Shown: positions 59,845-64,000 of the stretch, piece after piece
Layout of the letters: every line of letters starts with the position of its first letter
Position numbering within the stretch: the stretch's first letter is position 1
Assembly (NCBI GenBank): GCA_002389645.1
Contig: DGQE01000035.1
Location: forward strand, 62,001-126,000
Reading direction: 5' to 3'
DNA length: 64,000 bases
Origin: Flavobacteriales bacterium UBA4422
GTDB lineage: Bacteria > Bacteroidota > Bacteroidia > Flavobacteriales_G > Salibacteraceae
Translations under genes and position numbers: made by a program
The notes under the pieces: model-generated
Seen by the model: only the letters and a program-made list of their open reading frames with translations
What the model was told of the DNA's origin: nothing
Database searches by the model: none

Positions 59845-62261
59845 CTCTTTTTGAGGCGATTCCTTGTAGTGTTATAATCCAAGAAATAGGAAAGACGTAT
59901 AGATATGTTATTCTGCATGGGCGATTGCAGAGTGCCGTCTAAGTTTTGGAAATAACTTGCCCCAACCGTTTTCCCTGCATTAGCAATTACATTTCGATAG
60001 AGCAGCACCAGCTCACTAGCAGGTGCAAACCACCAAGAAAACTTCACGTCAACATTAAAGGTGTTGAAATTGAGGTCGTTTACTCCACCAAGGTTGGTCG
60101 GAGTAAGATCACCACTTTTTTCTAAGAAATAGAATGATTGGTAATCGACATCAGTGTAGGAATGACGCAATGCTAAAGTTAGTGACGCGGTGGGCGTAAA
60201 CACGTATTGAGCATTGATGATGTTTTCCACCGAAAAAGTGTTTCTACGACCGAAGAATATGGAGTTGGCTAGCGTATCAGGAACAAACCCATAATCGTTG
60301 CGCGTGTCGGTTACGATGCTTTCAAGTACTGCAAAAAAGTGGTCGCCAAAGCGAAAACGGGGAGCAACACGAATGGAATAGAAGTAACGGTCAAAGTCGA
60401 GCTGATAACCACCTCTCAGGCGCGCATCTAGAGCTACTTTTTTTCGGTAATCAGTAGAGATAAAGGATGAACCTTCTGCCATTGGAGGTAGTTTAAACCA
60501 GCGTCCAAATTGCCGTGGCTCGAAGTAATCGTAGCTGTCAATAGGACGGACTTCAATATCGGCTCCTGTAGCGAAAAAACTACGTGTTAATCCAAATAGT
60601 CTATAGAAGAAGCTTAAATACTCATAACGATATGGCTTTTGAAGAAAACGGTACGTTCCCCAAACTTCGTGTTCAACTCTATTAAACTTACCATTTGGCT
60701 GTATGCTTTGGTATCTTAAAGCGGCATACTGAGCTTGTTGGTTGTTTCTTTGTTGAAATCCTAGATCGTTGATATCAAAGTTGTCGGTATTTATCCATTG
60801 TCCTATTTCCCATTGCCAAAGGCCTTCAATATCTTGAAGCTCCCACCACCCACTATACCCATCATCAATAGCGTTGTTCTCAAAAATAGCACTTTGCTTT
60901 CCTTCGACATTTAGCATGTACTTTCCAGATTTGGACACAAATGAGGTAAGCATTGCAGCTACGTTTGCGTCTCGATCTGGTCCTTTCCGCAACGTATTGG
61001 TGTTTACAAAACTGATGGACGAATTGCGATTAAAACGTTGATCAAGAACTAAAACATTATAGTTTGTCATGGGTTCTGTGAGCAGCTGTGTTTCGACACC
61101 ATTTTCAGTTTTTGTGCTGAAATTATCATCTGTGATAGCATTCATCACACCTATTCCCAGGTTGTTTTTAGTGCGCCCAGAAACCTTCACCGCATTCAAC
61201 AGGCGTGTGAACTCTTGTTTGATGGAAACACTGTCATTTGAGTTTAAGTCTTGTCCACGAATGTTTTTTGGCTCACCTCCAATCCGCCTTGTATAGAGGA
61301 GGTCTCCCAAATTAAACAGTTCTGTTCCCTCGGTGAAGAACTGCCGATTTTCGTCAAACCTATTTTCAAAAGGTGAAAGGTTTAAAAATTGCTGATCAAA
61401 TGCTACTTGGCCAAAATCTGGGATCAAAGTCATATCTAAAGTGAAGCTTTCATTGATGCCATACTTTAGGTCTAATCCAGCATTCACATCAAAGGCGCTT
61501 TTACCATCAAAATCATCAGCGTAAGCAGAAAGGTATGGCATCATGGACAACCGCACGGGTGGATCTATATTGGTCATTCCGGTTAATAACCCGCATTGAT
61601 ATTCGAAACGATAACCTGAGCCTTTATCTAGAAAATTCCAAGTTGAAATCTTTCGACTTCTACGCACATTACGCATAAAGTTTAACCCCCAATCTTTCAC
61701 TGGAGTTTCTGGGAAACGCAACGCTATGTATGGGATTTCAGCTTCCATTGCCCAGCCCCATTCAGTGATTTTAACGGCACTTTTCCAAACAGAATTTAGG
61801 CTAAAATCATCTCCGTTCAATGTGGTTCTAGCATCGGATTGTGTTCCAGCTGCGGTTACCCAAAAATTAAAATCGCTTAATCCATCATTATACGGATTGA
61901 TGAAAAACCCAAACCAATCGGTGTTTTCATTATAGGAGTCGCGCTGGGTGAGTTGGGTTAATATGCTATCTGGCGAATGATCTAAAAGTTTTGCTGAGAT
62001 GTAGATAGCATTGTCATCATACAGCACCTTCACTTCGCTTTGCATATTTTGTGGAACAGCACCTCCATTCTCAGGCTCAAACATTACGAAGTCTTTGGCA
62101 ATAGGGGCGGTGTCCCAAATAGCATCGCTGATATCGCCATCTATTTTTGGACGCTCTGAAGCTCTAGTAGCCGGAATGGTTTTGCGTTCAACTTCTTGCC
62201 CAAGAACCAAGTTGGTAATAAGAACATACGTAATTAAGGATGGAGCTTTGCTCGGCTTCAT
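59841..62261 (-). CDS. DUF5916 protein with CBM9-like domain, outer-membrane barrel
   Basis: 806 aa with a signal peptide. The N-terminal 200 residues are a CBM9-like carbohydrate-binding fold ('RPKIDGDISDAIWDTAPIAK', 'NTDWFGFFINPYNDGLSDFN', 'WNFLDKGSGYRFEYQCGLLT'). The rest is the DUF5916 barrel-like region ('FDENRQFFTEGTELFNLGDL', 'YRYEYLSFFYRLFGLTRSFF', and the strand-like end 'ISIRLSYFLDYNTTRN'). The family is common in Bacteroidota and of unknown role. I see no catalytic signature. It is a single gene. Confidence 0.85.
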   Translation of the reverse strand: MKPSKAPSLITYVLITNLVLGQEVERKTIPATRASERPKIDGDISDAIWDTAPIAKDFVMFEPENGGAVPQNMQSEVKVLYDDNAIYISAKLLDHSPDSILTQLTQRDSYNENTDWFGFFINPYNDGLSDFNFWVTAAGTQSDARTTLNGDDFSLNSVWKSAVKITEWGWAMEAEIPYIALRFPETPVKDWGLNFMRNVRRSRKISTWNFLDKGSGYRFEYQCGLLTGMTNIDPPVRLSMMPYLSAYADDFDGKSAFDVNAGLDLKYGINESFTLDMTLIPDFGQVAFDQQFLNLSPFENRFDENRQFFTEGTELFNLGDLLYTRRIGGEPKNIRGQDLNSNDSVSIKQEFTRLLNAVKVSGRTKNNLGIGVMNAITDDNFSTKTENGVETQLLTEPMTNYNVLVLDQRFNRNSSISFVNTNTLRKGPDRDANVAAMLTSFVSKSGKYMLNVEGKQSAIFENNAIDDGYSGWWELQDIEGLWQWEIGQWINTDNFDINDLGFQQRNNQQAQYAALRYQSIQPNGKFNRVEHEVWGTYRFLQKPYRYEYLSFFYRLFGLTRSFFATGADIEVRPIDSYDYFEPRQFGRWFKLPPMAEGSSFISTDYRKKVALDARLRGGYQLDFDRYFYSIRVAPRFRFGDHFFAVLESIVTDTRNDYGFVPDTLANSIFFGRRNTFSVENIINAQYVFTPTASLTLALRHSYTDVDYQSFYFLEKSGDLTPTNLGGVNDLNFNTFNVDVKFSWWFAPASELVLLYRNVIANAGKTVGASYFQNLDGTLQSPMQNNISIRLSYFLDYNTTRNRLKKS

Positions 62262-62339
62262 TGCGCGAAAGTATGTGGAACATTAGTTTCTTTTTAAGAG
62301 ATATTTTAAAAGATGAAATAGATGACAGACAGAGCCTTT

Positions 62340-62347
62340 TAACTTTG
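62340..62347 (+). promoter_or_regulatory. -7 element very close to the ATL gene start
   Basis: TAACTTTG matches TAnnTTTG and ends only 6 bases before the ATG at 62354. If transcription starts just downstream of the -7, the message would be leaderless or nearly so. No -33 is evident. Confidence 0.4.
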
Positions 62348-62353
62348 CTATGA

Positions 62354-62689
62354 ATGGAAAAAGATTTTTTTGATCAGGTATATGAGGTTGTGCGCTTAAT
62401 TCCTCGTGGACGTGTTACGAGCTATGGTTCCATTGGTAAGTATTTGGGAGCTCCACGATCAGCGCGTATGGTAGGTTGGGCAATGAATAATGCGCACCAT
62501 CAAGACCCGCCAGTCCCAGCTCATAGAGTGGTAAACAGTCAGGGCCTTTTGACTGGGAAGATGCATTTTGAAACGCCTGTTATGATGGAACAGCTGTTAG
62601 AGTCGGAGGGTGTTATTGTCGAAAAGGATAAAGTCAAGGAGTACAGAAAGCTGTTCTGGGATCCTAGTATTGAGCTTAGCTTGGACTAG
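62354..62689 (+). CDS. Alkyltransferase-like (ATL) DNA-damage protein
   Basis: 111 aa. It has the DNA-binding fold of O6-alkylguanine-DNA alkyltransferases ('IPRGRVTSYGSIGKYLGAPR', 'ARMVGWAMNNAHHQ'), but the acceptor Cys of the PCHR motif is Ala: 'PVPAHRVV' (A56, H57, R58). By family knowledge such ATL proteins bind O6-alkylguanine, do not repair it themselves, and hand lesions to nucleotide excision repair. Its stop codon overlaps that of the convergent glycosyltransferase (CTAG, 62686-62689). Confidence 0.9.
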   Translation: MEKDFFDQVYEVVRLIPRGRVTSYGSIGKYLGAPRSARMVGWAMNNAHHQDPPVPAHRVVNSQGLLTGKMHFETPVMMEQLLESEGVIVEKDKVKEYRKLFWDPSIELSLD

Positions 62690-63657
62690 GTGCCTGCCAA
62701 TTGGGCAATCCGTTGGATATCAATGTTGAACACACAGCCATCCTGATAACCGCGGTTTCCAAGTTTGCTCGTGGGGCGTTTTTTGCAATTAGCTTCTACT
62801 ATTTTGGAGCCTTCACCGGGTTGCCAAGGTGAAAACCCAATCTGTGGCGTTGTTGCTAGCCAAATTGAAATAACGGGCTTTTTTAAGGCCGAAGCAATGT
62901 GCATCAAGCCGGTGTCGTGTGTGATCACCTCTTCTGATTGCTGTAAAATACTCGCTGACTGCTGCAAACTGAATGCTCCACAAGCGTTGAAAACTTGTTT
63001 GCCACACGCTTTTACCACTTGATCACCTGCAGCCCTGTCTTCGGGTCCGCCAAGCAGTACGATTGGTTTTTGAACAGCCTGGCAAAGGGCGATTATTTTC
63101 TCGGTTGGAAGGATTTTACCCTTCATTTTACCGCCTATTGCATAGCTGATATAACCGCTGCGCACGTTTTCAGGAAGAGTATTCAAATCCACTTTGGATT
63201 TTTCTGGGATGAAATAGTCCAAGCCTTTCCCATCGTCTTCGATTCCCAATCCTTTCACAGTATGAAAGCTGCGCTCAACCACATGGCTAATAGGCAGCAA
63301 TTCAATTTTCGTGTTCACATAAATCCACTTGGCAACGTTGCGCTTATCAATGGTAAACGATAAAGATTTACAGGCGCGTTTTACCTGTCGTGAACGCAGG
63401 TTGCTATGCAGGTCAACCACATAATCATACCTGTTATTCTTAAGCTCTTTGACTACTTCACTTACGTGTTTATCGATAGTGATTACCTGATTCAAATAAG
63501 GGTTGCCATCTAGTATGGAAGCGTTGATCGTTTTTGTGATGAAATCAATTTCCACCTCACCATCAAGCTGAGTTTTTAGCGCGCGAATGATGGGCGTGGT
63601 GAGCACTATATCTCCAATAGAGCTGAATCGTACAATAAGTATTTTGGTGACATTCAT
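62686..63657 (-). CDS. Glycosyltransferase family 9 (heptosyltransferase-like)
   Basis: 323 aa. A GT-B transferase of the ADP-heptose type used for lipopolysaccharide core. Signatures: the N-terminal 'ILIVRFSSIGDIVLTTPIIR', 'YDYVVDLHSNLRSRQVKRAC' (family loop), 'IVLLGGPEDRAAGDQV' and 'VITHDTGLMHIASALKKPVI', with 'WLATTPQIGFSPWQ' near the end. The ATG at 63657 (MNVTKILIV) was preferred to one at 63684. It is divergent from tatD. Confidence 0.9.
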   Translation of the reverse strand: MNVTKILIVRFSSIGDIVLTTPIIRALKTQLDGEVEIDFITKTINASILDGNPYLNQVITIDKHVSEVVKELKNNRYDYVVDLHSNLRSRQVKRACKSLSFTIDKRNVAKWIYVNTKIELLPISHVVERSFHTVKGLGIEDDGKGLDYFIPEKSKVDLNTLPENVRSGYISYAIGGKMKGKILPTEKIIALCQAVQKPIVLLGGPEDRAAGDQVVKACGKQVFNACGAFSLQQSASILQQSEEVITHDTGLMHIASALKKPVISIWLATTPQIGFSPWQPGEGSKIVEANCKKRPTSKLGNRGYQDGCVFNIDIQRIAQLAGT

Positions 63658-63715
63658 CGAAAAGCGAAGGTCTCGAATTTGCACGAATGTAAATGAGGAA
63701 TTTCAATAACGAACA

Positions 63716-63746
63716 TTTGGTGGCATTGGCTTTCACATTACATTTG
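63716..63746 (+). promoter_or_regulatory. tatD promoter (-33 TTTG, -7 TACATTTG)
   Basis: TTTG at 63716-63719 and TACATTTG at 63739-63746 are separated by 19 bases, a good Bacteroidota promoter. The -7 ends only 5 bases before the ATG at 63752, suggesting a leaderless or very short-leader message. Confidence 0.55.
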
Positions 63747-63751
63747 AAAAC

Positions 63752-64000
63752 ATGCTGATTGACAGCCATACTCATATTTACCTGCCAGAGTTTGAAGACG
63801 ATTTCTCTGAGATGGTACAGCGCGCACACTCTGTGGGTGTTCAGTATTTTCTTATGCCCAATGTGGACGTGGAGACTATTGCTCAAATGCACCGCGCACA
63901 AGATCGTTTGCCAGATAATGCTTTCCCAATGATGGGCTTGCACCCTTGCTCGGTAAAGGATGATTTTGAAGACCAATTGGAAGAAATCAAACGGCATTTG
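63752..64000 (+). CDS. tatD: TatD family metal-dependent hydrolase, 5' end only
   Basis: 83 codons run off the end of the window. The N-terminal metal site is 'MLIDSHTHIYLPEFEDD' (H6 and H8, with D4), followed by 'FLMPNVDVETI' and 'PMMGLHPCSVKDD', the early pattern of TatD DNases, which are 3'-5' exonucleases or deacylase-like hydrolases of about 255 aa. It is divergent from the GT9 gene and has a well-placed promoter. Confidence 0.88.
   Translation, partial: MLIDSHTHIYLPEFEDDFSEMVQRAHSVGVQYFLMPNVDVETIAQMHRAQDRLPDNAFPMMGLHPCSVKDDFEDQLEEIKRHL

Noticed and set aside
63563..63997. Open frame on the minus strand at the window end
   Set aside because: It overlaps the GT9 gene start and the tatD start, and its protein has no recognisable features; tatD on the plus strand has clear family motifs and a promoter.

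Overview
This window looks like ordinary chromosome of a marine or aquatic Bacteroidota, most likely order Flavobacteriales. The reasons are: several secreted proteins ending in type IX secretion (T9SS) sorting domains, SprB-type repeats, a TonB-dependent receptor with a carboxypeptidase-regulatory N-terminus, GSCFA and DUF5916 families, the ileS-dksA-lspA neighbourhood, and upstream elements of the Bacteroidota form TAnnTTTG in place of Shine-Dalgarno and sigma70 signals. I saw no tRNA, rRNA, CRISPR array, insertion sequence, phage gene or integrase.

Layout. 1-10.7 kb: 3' end of a T9SS protein, a serine hydrolase, two large lamin-tail surface proteins, and asd. 10.9-17.7 kb: three translationally coupled genes for repeat-rich secreted proteins; only the last has a sorting domain, and the gene boundaries fall at the same point of a recurring module. 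17.7-25.7 kb: DUF3817 membrane protein, secreted M28 peptidase, lspA-dksA-ileS, and a RidA-like protein. 25.8-31.1 kb: a minus-strand operon of small membrane protein, Lhr-like helicase, TPR histidine kinase and PdeM nuclease (the ligase-associated DNA repair set, with a kinase inserted). 31.2-39.2 kb: coiled-coil and OmpA-like envelope proteins, a 1173-aa outer-membrane barrel candidate, a decayed oligopeptide-binding protein gene, and tyrS. 39.2-42.1 kb: an arsenic operon arsR-arsM-arsC-acr3. 42.2-44.6 kb: small membrane and lipoprotein genes and a LuxE-like acyl-protein synthetase. 44.6-53.3 kb: a probable phosphate-response cluster (Na/Pi cotransporter, small secreted protein, TonB receptor with a beta-helix lipoprotein, PhoB/PhoR-like pair) with 11-bp-phased TTAACA-like repeats. 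53.3-64 kb: GSCFA protein, glycosyltransferases, a secreted metalloprotease preceded by a lipoprotein that resembles its propeptide, SDR-trmB, a DUF5916 protein, an alkyltransferase-like protein, and the 5' end of tatD.

The strongest leads for new biology are the three-gene SprB-repeat operon (10870-17724), the propeptide-like lipoprotein beside a T9SS metalloprotease (55265-58288), and the phased repeats shared by genes of the putative Pho cluster. Packing is very tight: five of eleven convergent gene pairs share their stop codons in a 4-base overlap. All functions are inferred from recognised motifs and context; no database search was run.
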